From contig BFEA01000005.1 in the NCBI GenBank assembly GCA_003427395.1, forward strand, positions 4,543,123 through 4,603,413: DNA of 60,291 nucleotides. Reading direction: 5' to 3'. Numbering within the stretch: position 1 is the first letter of the stretch; each line of letters begins with the position of its first letter. Both the position numbers and the translations under genes were made by a program. Shown here one piece after another: positions 30,262 to 39,742 of the stretch. The stretch comes from Chara braunii. Lineage: Eukaryota; Streptophyta; Charophyceae; Charales; Characeae. The notes beneath the pieces were generated by a model that ran no database searches, was not told the origin of the DNA, and worked only from the letters and a program-made list of their open reading frames with translations.

Positions 30262-30771
30262 CTATTCCCCGTCGCCGTCGCCAGCTAACGTAGCTCGATG
30301 CCGTTGTGAAAGCCCTCTAAGAGAGTCGAGTAGAGGTCCGATTTGCACTGAAGATTCTTCAATTGACCACCAGAAAACGACTCGCCCGTCCCTCGCAAAT
30401 TGGAAACCATACAAAGCATGTGTAGAGAGTCCCTCGTATCTCAAACACAAGGTCCCAAAACCCATGCCCGAAACGTCGTCATCACCGACTCCAAGGGGTA
30501 AGTTGTCCTCCCCATCCTCTGTCTTCTTCTTCTTCTTCTTCTTCTTCTTGCGCGCCGTTGCGAGCGCAAACACGAAGTCATTACCATCACAAAGCCGTAG
30601 TCGCTCTCCCCAAAACTTTACGGAATGAGAGTGCTGAAGTTGAGCTTCGGTGACAGGCACCGCCTCCACCATCTGCACCCCCGGGAGGTCGCCATCATTC
30701 GTCCACAACGCCAGGTAGGTCACCCTCTTCCCTCTCTCTCTCCTTTCCCGTCTTCTTTTTTTTCCTTGCAC
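30262..30771 (-). CDS. Hypothetical reading frame, 169 codons, possible exon
   Basis: The frame is open for 510 bp and has ordinary composition with W, F and L spread through it: TYLALWTNDGDLPGVQMVEA, VKFWGERLRLCDGNDFVFAL, a Lys run from (AAG)n, EDGEDNLPLGVGDDDVSGMG, LCLRYEGLSTHALYGFQF and VVFWWSIEESSVQIGPLLDS. It ends in GDGDGE and TAG. No family is recognised. The methionine lies in a purine-rich, Arg/Lys-coding stretch and may not be the start. The plus strand also has open frames and a CAG|GTAGGT site at 30711, so coding strand and reality are uncertain. Confidence 0.3.
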   Translation of the reverse strand: MQGKKRRRERRERGKRVTYLALWTNDGDLPGVQMVEAVPVTEAQLQHSHSVKFWGERLRLCDGNDFVFALATARKKKKKKKKKTEDGEDNLPLGVGDDDVSGMGFGTLCLRYEGLSTHALYGFQFARDGRVVFWWSIEESSVQIGPLLDSLRGLSQRHRATLAGDGDGE

Positions 30772-30944
30772 TCACTCCCCTCCGACTCGTGCCACCTCTA
30801 TGCGATTCTCCTCTGATCGCCCTTCCTTCCACTCGTGAGGGCAGTCCTCCTCCTACTTGCTTCCAAGCCCCTCGTGTTCATGTGGACACAGCGCGATCAA
30901 GATTGCAACGAGATCTCACTAGAAAACCTTTGATTCACTCCTCG

Positions 30945-30976
30945 CTGAATCTGTCTGTTTTTTTAGACAGATTCAG
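30945..30976. other. Perfect 12-bp hairpin
   Basis: CTGAATCTGTCT and AGACAGATTCAG flank an 8-nt loop G-T7. On the plus strand the stem precedes A-rich sequence, so it is not a classic terminator. Confidence 0.85.
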
Positions 30977-31127
30977 TAACGTGAATATACGAAAACTACA
31001 TACGGGAATGGTTAAACGAGACGAAAATAAAGAATACAACACAAAAGAAAGACGAATCTATAACTAAATAATGAAAATAAAAATAAAATAAATAAATAAA
31101 AGGAAAATAACCCAACAACTAACCCCC

Positions 31128-32275
31128 CCGTTGTACCAACTGTCACCACGGACTCTAACCGTAACAAGTTCTAATATCAAGGTCACTGGTTCGAGGCCTG
31201 GCCGACCGAAACCTGGGCGAAATACAGTTGAGCTCCTCGTAAAAAAAAAGCTAACTCAGGGGTCGATAGGCCTCGATCCCTACCTCCCCTGTTTAGCGAA
31301 CAACACCTAAGCCTACCGAGCTAGCTCCCACTTCGAGTAGAAGGGAAGCAACTCTAATATGTATAGGGTCGTGACTCAGTCCGACTAGTGGCCTAAGGCC
31401 GCTCTAAGTCTGAGTGCCTGTCTGAGTGCTTTACCGGCTTGAGTGTGTGAGTGACCCGCAAGGGCACTTGGTTGATCAGAAGGCCCGAAGAGCTGGTACT
31501 TACCTGTAGCCGTAACATTGAGGGCCGCAGTGGGAAAAACACTCTAGTGGCGGGGAAGACGACACACGATACTTAAGCTCAACAAAAATACTCAAGTAGC
31601 AGGTAGGGCGGTACCACACCAAGTAGAGGTAAATGTGCCGGGTATTCGAGGTCGAGCAAAGGAAGACAAAAGTTGACATTTTTAGAGGCGCAGTACTGAT
31701 AGATAAGCGGGTACCGGTTCAAGTAGCATGAGTCTAAGGCAAGTGCGAGCGATACCAAACTCCAAAATGATGTTTTCCTCTTAAAGAGACGAAAACACCA
31801 GTTGTTTGGGTGACCGTGTGGTCGGGAAGTCACCGTCCAAGAGGCAAACACCCCCTCCCTTCACATGGGAGGCCGAGCGAGAGCCTCAACCTCACTTGTG
31901 ATATACGAGTAAGGTCAGAGGTACAACTCGAGCAAGTGCTAGCAATCCGGGTGCTACAACAAACCCGATGATCACACAATTTTAATCGCTCCAGCCGTAT
32001 GGCCGGGGCGTACATTGGTTATCCTGACTAATATACTGATGATTAAGTCTCACTGTGCGTCGTAGATCTACCTAACATAACACTAATCCAATCGACCCCT
32101 CGACCTCTTCGGTCGAAGGGCATTACTACCAATTCTAACCATCAGGGCGTGCATCTCAATAACACGCATGGATACTTAACGAAAATTTCTCACCGATTTT
32201 CCCTAGCTTCAATGGTCGAGGAAATCGTTTCAAAGTGTTGTGTGAAAAACGCACGCGACTTGATCTTCGAACCAG
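31128..32275 (+). repeat. Dispersed repeat DR1, copy 2
   Basis: Colinear with 16625-17915. It lacks the (TTG)n/poly-T insertion of copy 1 and differs by many substitutions and small indels, so the copies are old. Downstream it abuts an inverted LTR at about 32340. No coding content. Confidence 0.7.
31250..31329 (-). tRNA. tRNA-like module in DR1 copy 2 (not a functional tRNA)
   Basis: The minus strand begins GGGAGCTAGCTCGGTAGG (A box) and has a T-arm-like GTAGG-GATCGAGG-CCTAT with a B-box-like GGGATCGAGGCC. It ends GAGTTAGC followed by nine T. An anticodon-like stem TGTT-CGCTA-AACA can form. The oligo-T is a plausible Pol III terminator. The D-arm is imperfect. The conserved architecture in both DR1 copies suggests a tRNA-derived origin. 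Confidence 0.45.
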
Positions 32276-32339
32276 CCCCGTCTCGGTAGCCGATGTCATC
32301 GTCGTGTCGATTGCAAAAGCATGGTCCGATAGCGCGTGT

Positions 32340-33010
32340 CAGCCGGCACTTGAGTGCCGAAAGAAACCCTCGAAACCATTCAGGGCCGCATAATTATGGG
32401 TACTATATAGTACGCCATCACTGCGACTGCTTGCGTATTCATGCATGGTTAGTTGATATGACAAAGCCTGTGTCCTCGCGATATTTATTTAAGTCTCGCG
32501 TGTGACGTTCAACTGCTCCCTGTGGTGAAAAGTTACGGGTTAAATATAAAAAGGGACTAGGTGCGATTTGAGTGTGTAACTTGATTTTTGTTTCAGAGTG
32601 GTGTACTGCACGGTTAGATGGACCGTCGTAGTCGACCGAGGTCGAGTCGCGCATGGGACATCAGCCCCCAGAGCGTCAGTTATCGTACGGGTCCAATAGA
32701 GGCGTGCGACCTCGCCTACCCCCTATGCTACAGTGTATGAGAAACGCCACCGCGATTGCAACTGAGCAGCTTTCGCACATGGTTCGATAGCTAGCGGGGG
32801 ATAGCTCTGTCCATGGGTGGTGACAACCTCTTAGGCAAAGGTAAGTTGTACATCGCGTCACCCTATCCTGTCGTAGGGGTTCGCGAGAGGTATGGCTGGC
32901 GCACTCGGTAGGGGAGGCGAAAGCTCCACCACAAAAAATCCTGCATAAATCCTGCGTGACGCGGTCAGGAAGGTCCCCTTGCGTGACCGATGCGCTCGAG
33001 AGGTGGCGTC
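32340..33010 (-). repeat. LTR copy (minus), inverted relative to 24.2 kb
   Basis: The minus strand is colinear with 24240-24980. It directly abuts the 3' side of the giant gypsy element at about 33020, but it belongs to the chromovirus LTR family, since its sequence bears no likeness to the LTR end next to the PBS at 47274. It is more likely a solo LTR or breakpoint than the 3' LTR of the giant element. Confidence 0.65.
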
Positions 33011-33539
33011 CTTGTCGGGGATCTCGGTACACTTTTAATGGTTTCCTTACCTTTGCGCTTCCTTTCTCTCCTTACTGTGATCGACTCCAAGATTTTCCGT
33101 TTTGTTTTCTTCTTGTCTTTTCCCTAGCTATTTCTGACACCTAAGACTCTATCCCACCTCCTTTTTATAGGTCTTTCATAAGATTCTCCTCTCTCATAAG
33201 TGGACGGCCTAAACTCCTTCATGGACTCTATTGAGGGCTCTTCTAGAGGTTCTACATGTTTCTCCTCAACCTTCTCCTTTCCGTTCTCCTTCTTCATAAT
33301 CAAGCGAGTCTCCTTGCTCTTTAAATGCTTTTAAACGAGCGCCGGACACCGGTTCCTTCCATCTAGCCTCATCCAACTCCTCTAGCAGGTAGGCCCGCCT
33401 TCTAATCTTTTAATCACGCAGTAGGGCCCCATCCATCTGTTCGCTAGTTTCTTTGTCCATGTTTTCTTCATAGCAGAATCATAGAGTAACACTAGGCTCC
33501 CAATAGGTATTCCTGCCTACCTAACCATAAGGTTTTTAT

Positions 33540-34458
33540 CCACATTTCTTTATTCTTTCCCCTTTGAATTTTCAGCTTTTCTATAATGTCCAGGGTGCTA
33601 TTCTCGAGTGTCTCACCTATTTGTCTAATCCTATCACCTAGTAACTGCTCCCTAGTCGATACCTCTTTCTAGTCAATCTTCGGCCATGAGTCCATGCAGA
33701 ATTCTATGGGTAAAGGGCAATGTCTCCCGAACCATAAGGTGTAGGGCGGGTACCGAGTGGTGGATCGAACAGTAACGTTATCTACTCAGACTGCGAATCG
33801 CAGATACTTTGACCACTTCTTCTTTTTTCCCTTGCACCACATCCACTAGAGATTGGTGTCCCCTTTCAACAGGGGCGTTAGTTTGAGGGTTGTATGTCGT
33901 GGACAATGAAACTCGGATTCCCGCTCTTTGGAGCAACGTCTGGACTTCTTTAGCCATGAACTCGGACCCCCTGTCCATGACGATCTTCCGAACACACCTG
34001 TATCGAGTGATATTTTATATCAGAGACTCACTAACCGCTTTTCCCGTCTTTTGACACAGTGCCCATGCTTCTACAAACCAAGTTAGGTCGTCTTTGATAT
34101 CCATGATAAAATTCATTCCTCCTTCACCTTTGGGCATCTTGACTAAGTCCACGTGAACTTTCTGCCCTATCGCGGTCCGATAGGAAGGGAACAACGACCT
34201 CTTGTATTTAACAGTGACTTTTTTATGACATTCCACGCATGTTCGGCAATAGGACTCTACATCTCTATATAAAGCATCCCACCAGTAAAGATTCCGGACC
34301 TTCTCAAAGGTCCCTCTTACCCCTCTATGACCCCCAATGATCCCACCGTGAAGCTCCGCTATTATTTCTTTCTGCTCTCCCTCATCGCAAACTATCCTCA
34401 TCGGCATATCGTTCTTAGGTGGTCTCTTAAAGAGGTGGTCTTCCTTAAGACAGTACAA
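33540..34458 (-). pseudogene. Integrase of the giant gypsy element
   Basis: The zinc finger is intact: ELHGGIIGGHRGVRGTFEKV supplies two His and YCRTCVECHKK two Cys. The core begins KVHVDLVKMPKGEGG (first Asp), with MDIKDDLTWFVEAW. The second Asp lies in MDRGSEFMAKEVQTLL and the catalytic Glu in NPQTNAPVERGHQSLVD, so all three DDE residues can be seen. The frame breaks between 34015 and 33978 and again near 33800. It continues in another phase with STTRYPPYTLWFGRHCPLPI, a typical post-catalytic block. No chromodomain follows. Confidence 0.88.
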
Positions 34459-34489
34459 CTGAGCTTTCTTCTTGAGCTTATCATCGACC

Positions 34490-35110
34490 TCAATCTCCTG
34501 TAAGATATTTTTCTATTTGGTAGTACTTAGCGGTACATAGGTTCTCTAGGAACAGAGAGGCACCACTAGTACATGGCTCCATCTTCAACGAACCTATTTC
34601 CATCTGCAAAATCTTATCAATCCCTCCGGGCGATCCCAAGTTTCCTTCTTCCAGCGGGATCCACGACAGCCCATCCGTTACCGAGTTTTCAGCCCCAGAT
34701 ATCCGCTCAACGATATAATCGAACATCCTTCTGTGAATGAGCCACCTAGTTATCGTATGGTCTGTCAAAGAGAAGTATTTTTATAATACAGCAACTACCG
34801 CCCTTGGGTTGACCTGCAAAACGAATCTCCATCCGTAAATATAATGTCGAAAGACATTCAAGCGATGCAGCACCCCGAGAACCTTTTTCTTAAACTGTAA
34901 ATATTTTTTCTTGGTGGTGTTCAATGTTTTACTCTCGAATCTAAGGGGCTTTTCCTTACCATTAGGGTTTTTTTGAGTCAAGATTCCATCGACGGATGTC
35001 GTCCCAGCGTCGGTGCATACCACAAACGGTCTCTTCTCTTCATCCTCGAAATAAGGAACATCTAGGACTTGACCCCCTTCCTTAAACTCATCCTTCAACA
35101 CTTTTACCAC
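34490..35110 (-). pseudogene. RNase H of the giant gypsy element
   Basis: PFVVCTDAGTTSVDGILTQ carries the first catalytic Asp. PLRFESKTLNTTKKKYLQFK has an altered Glu helix (normally Glu before the basic or aromatic run). RLNVFRHYIYGWRFVLQV follows, then TDHTITRWLIHRRMFDYIVE and SGAENSVTDGLSW, the usual C-terminal strand and Asp-Gly-Leu-Ser end. A frameshift or stop near 34770-34780 splits the domain. Confidence 0.85.
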
Positions 35111-35137
35111 GTCCTCTTGTTCATTCTTCCATTTCCA

Positions 35138-35433
35138 TTATACCCCTTTACGTAGTAGCCTTCTCAACGGCTCTGTCTTTTCATCGTACCCTTTTATGAA
35201 ATTCTTCCAAAACCCGACCACACCTAAAAATTGACATATGTTAGTAATATGTCGAAGCGGAGTAGGCCTGTTCATAAGTTTTTCTAGCTTTGACGGGTCC
35301 GACCGCCTGCTGTTTTTGTCACAGATATAGCTCAATATCCTGATGGAAGATACTGCCCACCTACTTTTGGTCCCACTCACCGTGAGATTCGCATCTTTTA
35401 GCTTCACTAGCACCTTTTTGATGTCGTCGGCGT
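35138..35433 (-). pseudogene. Reverse transcriptase, C-terminal part, of the giant gypsy element
   Basis: The frame reads DDIKKVLVKLKDANLTVSGT, KSRWAVSSIRILSYICD, PSKLEKLMNRPTPLRHITNI, CQFLGVVGFWKNFIKGYDEK and TEPLRRLLRKGV, the thumb and connection of gypsy RT. It starts immediately after the 1.94-kb insertion. The codons before the left junction resume the frame interrupted at 37372. A stop separates it from RNase H. Confidence 0.88.
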
Positions 35434-35879
35434 CTGTGTGTCCAAACAACGGACAACGCGGGTCGTTAAATTTCGTTGAACCCCGTTGAATCACCCCAGG
35501 GGCCCCACTGAATCCCGTTTAATGGAAAAACGGGGGTCTCCCGTTCAATCTGAAAAAACGGGATGGGTGCGTTGGGCCTCGGACAAGTGACCCTATGCGC
35601 CCAAACAGTAAAAACAGGAAAAAAAAAAAAAGTTGACAGACAATACACAATGCCCAACACACAACCAACATGCCAAAGAAATATAGGAAACACAAAAAAC
35701 GTTCCCAAAAAAGTTGAAGTATCAAAAAATAAACAACCGAAAAAAATAAAATAAAACTGATGATAGATTGTTTCATCGGAGTTGCACCGACTCATCAGGA
35801 GGTTGAACCCTCAACAATCTACAAAATCTCCGTATTTGATGGTTTGGGTCATGAACCCTTTGACCCTTGTTGAAGGCAG

Positions 35880-36370
35880 ACTGTCCCTAAGCGGAACATA
35901 GCAGCAGGCAACAACCTTGTGGAGCACCAGGCAACATAATAGAGGCAACACAGCTGCACAACGCCAAAAAACGACGGCAAGGAACGACATGGCACACAGG
36001 ACATGCAGCGCAACAACTGTGTAGTGAAGCGCAAGGCAACACAAGCAAGGCAACCACACTGGAAGGGACGACAGAGCGAGTGGACCACCAACCCGGCAAC
36101 TGTGAAGCGATGCACAAGGAACTCGCAATAAGTCAACCACGAGCAAGGCCCGCAGGCAGCAACCACGGAAGGCACGGCCAGCGGAAGGGCAGCAAGGCAA
36201 CGGAGCAGCGAAGCGCAAGGCAACACCAACAACACTGCCACACCACATAACGAACACATCAACTTGCAAAGAACCACATGTGAAGCAAGCGGGGCAAGCA
36301 GCAAGGCAGCGGCGAAGCGCAAACGAGGCCGTCCACACATCCAACACGGAGCAAAGCAGCGCATGACCTA
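35880..36370. repeat. Minisatellite-like block inside the TIR element
   Basis: Imperfect repeats of GAAGCGCAAGGCAACA and CAAGGCAAC words give Cys/Leu/Val-rich frames on the minus strand in two phases. Confidence 0.65.
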
Positions 36371-37074
36371 CTCACATCACGATTGAACCCCGCAGACTGT
36401 TGGTTCCCACCGCCCATTGAGCCAGGGATTCACTCCGACAAGCATCCGTCATCACCTACGGGCAACACAGACATCCCGAACTGAGCGGCCCCCATAAGAG
36501 TGCAGTCGACACTCCAAACGAGGAACCACCGACTGTTTGGCACTATTTAAGGGTGCTCAGTTAGGTAAGTAAAAATAGTTAGAAAAAGTAGAGGAAGAAA
36601 TCAAGAGAAAGGAATTGGAAGAAAAACAGACAGCAAGAGGAAAAACAGACAGATATAAAACTGATTTTATGTGTGTGTGTGTGTTTATGTGTTTATGTGT
36701 GCTGTGTGTCTGTCGGACTATGTGTCTGTGTGTGTGTGCGTGTGTCTTTTTTTCCTTTTTTATTTGTTTCACTATGGTTTTGATTTTTTAAAAAATACCC
36801 GAAGTTCAAAAAAATAAAAATAAAATGTTGTTATAGATCTTTGAAAGATCTACAACCCTATAATTTTTATTTGTTTTTCTAGTTTTTTTTAACCCTTAAA
36901 AAATCTATGTAACCCCCCCCCCAAAAAATACTCATGTCATTTTCTGTTTTAATTTTTTTCATTGTGCTTATGTTTTTATTTTTTTTTTAATATATTCAAA
37001 GATCAAAAAAAAAAAAAAAAAATATAGGGTTGCAGACCTCAAAACGATCTACAACCCCATATATATATATATCG

Positions 37075-37200
37075 TCACAAACAGAACTGCCCGGTAAACC
37101 GTAGGCAGAGAGAGAGAAGAGGACATATATATATATATACCTCGTTTGTTGTCCTCTTCTCTCTCTCTGCCTATGGTTTACCGGGCAGTTCTGTTTGTGA
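37075..37200. other. 51-bp inverted repeat with 24-nt loop between AT runs
   Basis: Arms 37075-37125 and 37150-37200 are perfectly complementary except for one G-T wobble. They include ACTGCCCGGTAAACC and (GA)n. (AT)n runs flank the structure (37052-37072, 37203-37237) and form part of the loop. The foldback could be a nested MITE-like insertion in AT repeats, or a transcript able to form a dsRNA or miRNA-like hairpin. It is too perfect to be ancient. Confidence 0.9.
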
Positions 37201-37239
<39 letters not shown>

Positions 37240-37371
37240 TTTTGGATTAGGTTTAGCCCAAGAAAAAAATCATTGCAGACCTCGTTTTTCCCTGTCTAAC
37301 GGGCGTTTGAAAGGGGATTCAACGCGAATTCAACGCAAAACCCGTGTTGAATCCAAAATCGGACACACAGC

Positions 37372-37990
37372 TCGGCGTGAGTTGCGACCAACTTCCTTAC
37401 TCTAGGCCTCACGTAAGTCTCATCCTTCTTGCACGACCCTTTGACCGGAAAGTCGTCTAAGAAAACTTCCACCAAATTAGGTATAAGCTCTCCCAGCACT
37501 GCCACCATCGCTCTCCGAAAGACTACAACGTCATTAGCCAATCCAATCGGCACCACCATCATCTGGATTAATCCCAATGACATGTGCATCGGAGTTAAGT
37601 GTCGGTCCCTATAGTTAAGCAGAATCTCATCGTATCCTGAGAAAATATCGCAGATGGAGCAAATCGAACGTCTAGCTGACCCTTCGGATATAAAATCTAC
37701 ATTTGGAATGGACCCAACGTCTTTAACTGTGACTTTCTTCGTTTTCTGCAGATCTTGTATCCACTGCAACTTCCCATTTCACTTCTGTATGAAGAACAAC
37801 CTGTTTGCATAGTCACTCTCACACAGTTCTGCTACGAACGTCCTGATTTTCCCCTTCAAGAAATCCACTATCATCTCTTCCTTCTAAGCACACTTCCACC
37901 CTGCGTTATTTCATGGTACATGCGGGACCTTATAGATTCTCGTGGGTTTAGCATATCTTGGATCTATTCCTCATCTCCGCGTCACAGAAA
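37372..37990 (-). pseudogene. Reverse transcriptase, N-terminal and palm part, of the giant gypsy element
   Basis: The minus frame shows GKIRTFVAELCESDYANRLF, a stop, NGKLQWIQDLQKTKKVTVKD, SICDIFSGYDEILLNYRDRH, MHMSLGLIQMMVVPIGLAND, VFRRAMVAVLGELIPNLVEV and FLDDFPVKG. FLDD is the catalytic YxDD-type motif, and the preceding ICDIFSGYDEI holds the first palm Asp. KDETYVRPRVRKLVATHAE runs into the TIR insertion. The domain organisation is that of a gypsy RT distinct from the chromovirus RT of element B. Confidence 0.88.
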
Positions 37991-38198
37991 ATAACCGCCT
38001 TATCACATGCTCTTAATGTCTCTATTATTAGCTCTCTCTCCTCCTCAGTTATATTCCGATCGCCTATGTTCATTCCTTTCAACCTCTCTTCAATAATTCT
38101 TTGCCCTTCAGTAGCTATCATCTAAGTTATTTCTTCTTCGGTGATCCCTATTTCTCCTATCCTATCACGGCTAACCGCAACCGGTTTAATCTTTTGGG

Positions 38199-38558
38199 CT
38201 ACAATTTTGTATCTTTTCCCCCCGCCGTGTGGGGGGATACCTCTAAAAAAAACAGGTTTATGCACCCTTCAAACTCATCGTCGTCGCTTTCCTTTGGGTA
38301 AACAGCCCCGTCTACCACATATTTGTCTTTCAAATCTTCAACCTCAATCCTCTTCTCTTTGACTTTATGAGGCCCTAGGGTGAGTTCCTCCGGAACCATT
38401 TGGTAACTCCGCGTCATTAACTGACCTTTACTCTGCAAGGAAACTTTGTGTCGTTTGTCAAATTCATTCACGGTTTTCAGTGTAACCCTGCTCCCCTCAG
38501 GCCCATCTATGGTGACTGTCTGGCTTCCATCCCGCTTATTCTCGGTGGTGGCGTTCAC
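38199..38558 (-). pseudogene. Pol spacer between protease and RT of the giant gypsy element
   Basis: An open frame of 119 codons, charged and hydrophilic: SQTVTIDGPEGSRVTLKTVN, EFDKRHKVSLQSKGQLMTRS, EVEDLKDKYVVDGAVYPKES. It lies directly 3' of the protease and probably belongs to the same polyprotein after a frameshift or stop near 38560. It has no recognised domain. Its start is arbitrary. Confidence 0.55.
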
Positions 38559-38564
38559 ATGTGT

Positions 38565-39095
38565 CTACCAAGTCCTCCCAAGGATTAGCTCTGATGAACA
38601 ATGTTCCACCGTGAAAACTGGCACGGTGGCCTCGACTCCAGCCACCACCACCCTGACCTTATGACATACTCCAAGCGCTGGTTGCCTCAACTTGTTAACT
38701 GATACCATGGTCATGACAATGCTTCTATCCACTTCTAGTCCAAGCTTCCATGCCACCTTATCTTCGCAAACAGTAGATTTTGAACCATCATCCACAATAG
38801 CCTCCATCCTGACTCCATTCACAGTGGCGTTTAGTTTTCCACTGCCAATGACGTAAAAGTAATTGCTCTCACCCTCAATAGTTTCTCTTTCTTTCTCTAC
38901 CATTTTTTCCGTTGTTAATATAGAAGTCTTTGCATCCACTTTAGAGTCTTCGACGCCCGTCGTCTCTGGTAGTGACACTTTAGTTTTCTTCATCATTCCT
39001 ATCAGTTCATCTCTCGCGGGGCCACATCCGACTATGAACTCCTTAAGAGCAATGGGGATGAGCATGTCCATCGCTCTTCTTAACCGTTCTCTCAT
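38565..39095 (-). pseudogene. Aspartic protease of the giant gypsy element
   Basis: The retropepsin fold is evident: LNATVNGVRMEAIVDDGSKS contains the active site, with D-D-G-S where D-S/T-G-S is expected, so the second residue is mutated. LGVCHKVRVVVAGVEATVPV, FTVEHCSSELILGRTW gives the flap-side strand and the ILG-x-W ending typical of the family. The 100 residues before it (MLIPIALKEFIVGCGPARDE and a KDAKTSIL-like linker) are polyprotein spacer. The frame is open for 176 codons. The methionine at 39095 is unlikely to be a natural start. Confidence 0.8.
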
Positions 39096-39374
39096 GTCTA
39101 CTTTATCCAGTGTGTTTTTTAACTAGAACTTCTTAGACCCCCTTTTCCTAGGGGACATGGGCGACTTGGGCTACTCCACCTGCTCATCCGTCATTGGTTG
39201 GCCCGGGTCTTCTTTCTTCCCGTGACTCGACTTCCCAACTCCTTGGGTACAGACGAAAGTCTCGCTATCGCTCATCGCTTCCTCAAACTTAATAGAGGAG
39301 ACCCCTATTCTCGGGCTCTCGGGTGCTTCATCAATCTCATCTTCGAAGGTTACCCTGGAAACCTTCGTTGCCAA

Positions 39375-39742
39375 GGGTACCTGCACTTGTTTAGTCTTCA
39401 CCTCGTTCATTCTTCTTCTTCGGATATTAACGTTAATTTTCATCGAAGGCAAGAAGGGCACAAGTTTCCCCTCATCTGCCCTCATCACACATTTTCTATC
39501 ATCTAATTCGATAATCTTTTTTTTTAGCGCGTCTAGTATCTGTCTCTTATACACATCTAGATGTGTATAAGAGACAGGGGTACCTGCACTTGTTTAGTCT
39601 TCACCTCGTTCATTCTTCTTCTTCGGATATTAACGTTAATTTTCATCGAAGGCAAGAAGGGCACAAGTTTCCCCTCATCTGCCCTCATCACACATTTTCT
39701 ATCATCTAATTCGATAATCTTTTTTTTTAGCGCGTCTAGTAT
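39375..39742. repeat. Artificial duplication: two identical 165-bp copies around an adapter
   Basis: 39375-39539 and 39578-39742 are identical over all 165 positions, including a nine-T run. They are separated only by the 38-bp adapter palindrome. The continuous gag/nucleocapsid frame is obtained if adapter plus one copy (203 bp) is ignored. This is an assembly artefact, not a biological tandem repeat. Confidence 0.95.
39540..39577. other. Nextera (Tn5 mosaic-end) junction adapter left in the assembly
   Basis: CTGTCTCTTATACACATCT (39540-39558) is followed directly by its reverse complement AGATGTGTATAAGAGACAG (39559-39577). This is the double mosaic end produced at circularisation junctions in Nextera mate-pair libraries. 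Spurious frames starting MYKRQ (minus) and MCIRDR (plus) are its known translations. Confidence 0.97.

Larger units (their letters stand above)
35434..37370. mobile_element. Non-autonomous TIR DNA element inserted in RT
   Basis: The element begins CTGTGTGTCC (35434-35443) and ends GGACACACAG (37361-37370), a perfect 10-bp terminal inverted repeat. Further subterminal GTTGAATC-CCC words occur in inverted orientation. The flanks carry TCGGCGT at 35427-35433 and 37372-37378; at 8 bp the match is 7 of 8. Removing the insert and one flank restores the RT frame. Inside are a minisatellite-like GAAGCGCAAGGCAACA block (35880-36370), A/T-rich sequence, poly-A/T and a long inverted repeat (37075-37200). 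The 178-codon minus frame at 35811-36347 translates the repeat and is not a transposase. An 8-bp TSD suggests a hAT- or similar superfamily element. Confidence 0.85.

Noticed and set aside
35811-36347. 178-codon minus frame inside the TIR element as a transposase
   Set aside because: It translates imperfect GAAGCGCAAGGCAACA repeats and a second phase is equally open; no DDE, BED or hAT-dimerisation motif.
37075-37200. Foldback as a second adapter artefact
   Set aside because: The arms do not match any sequencing adapter I know and differ by one G-T pair, so natural origin is likelier, though read support should be checked.
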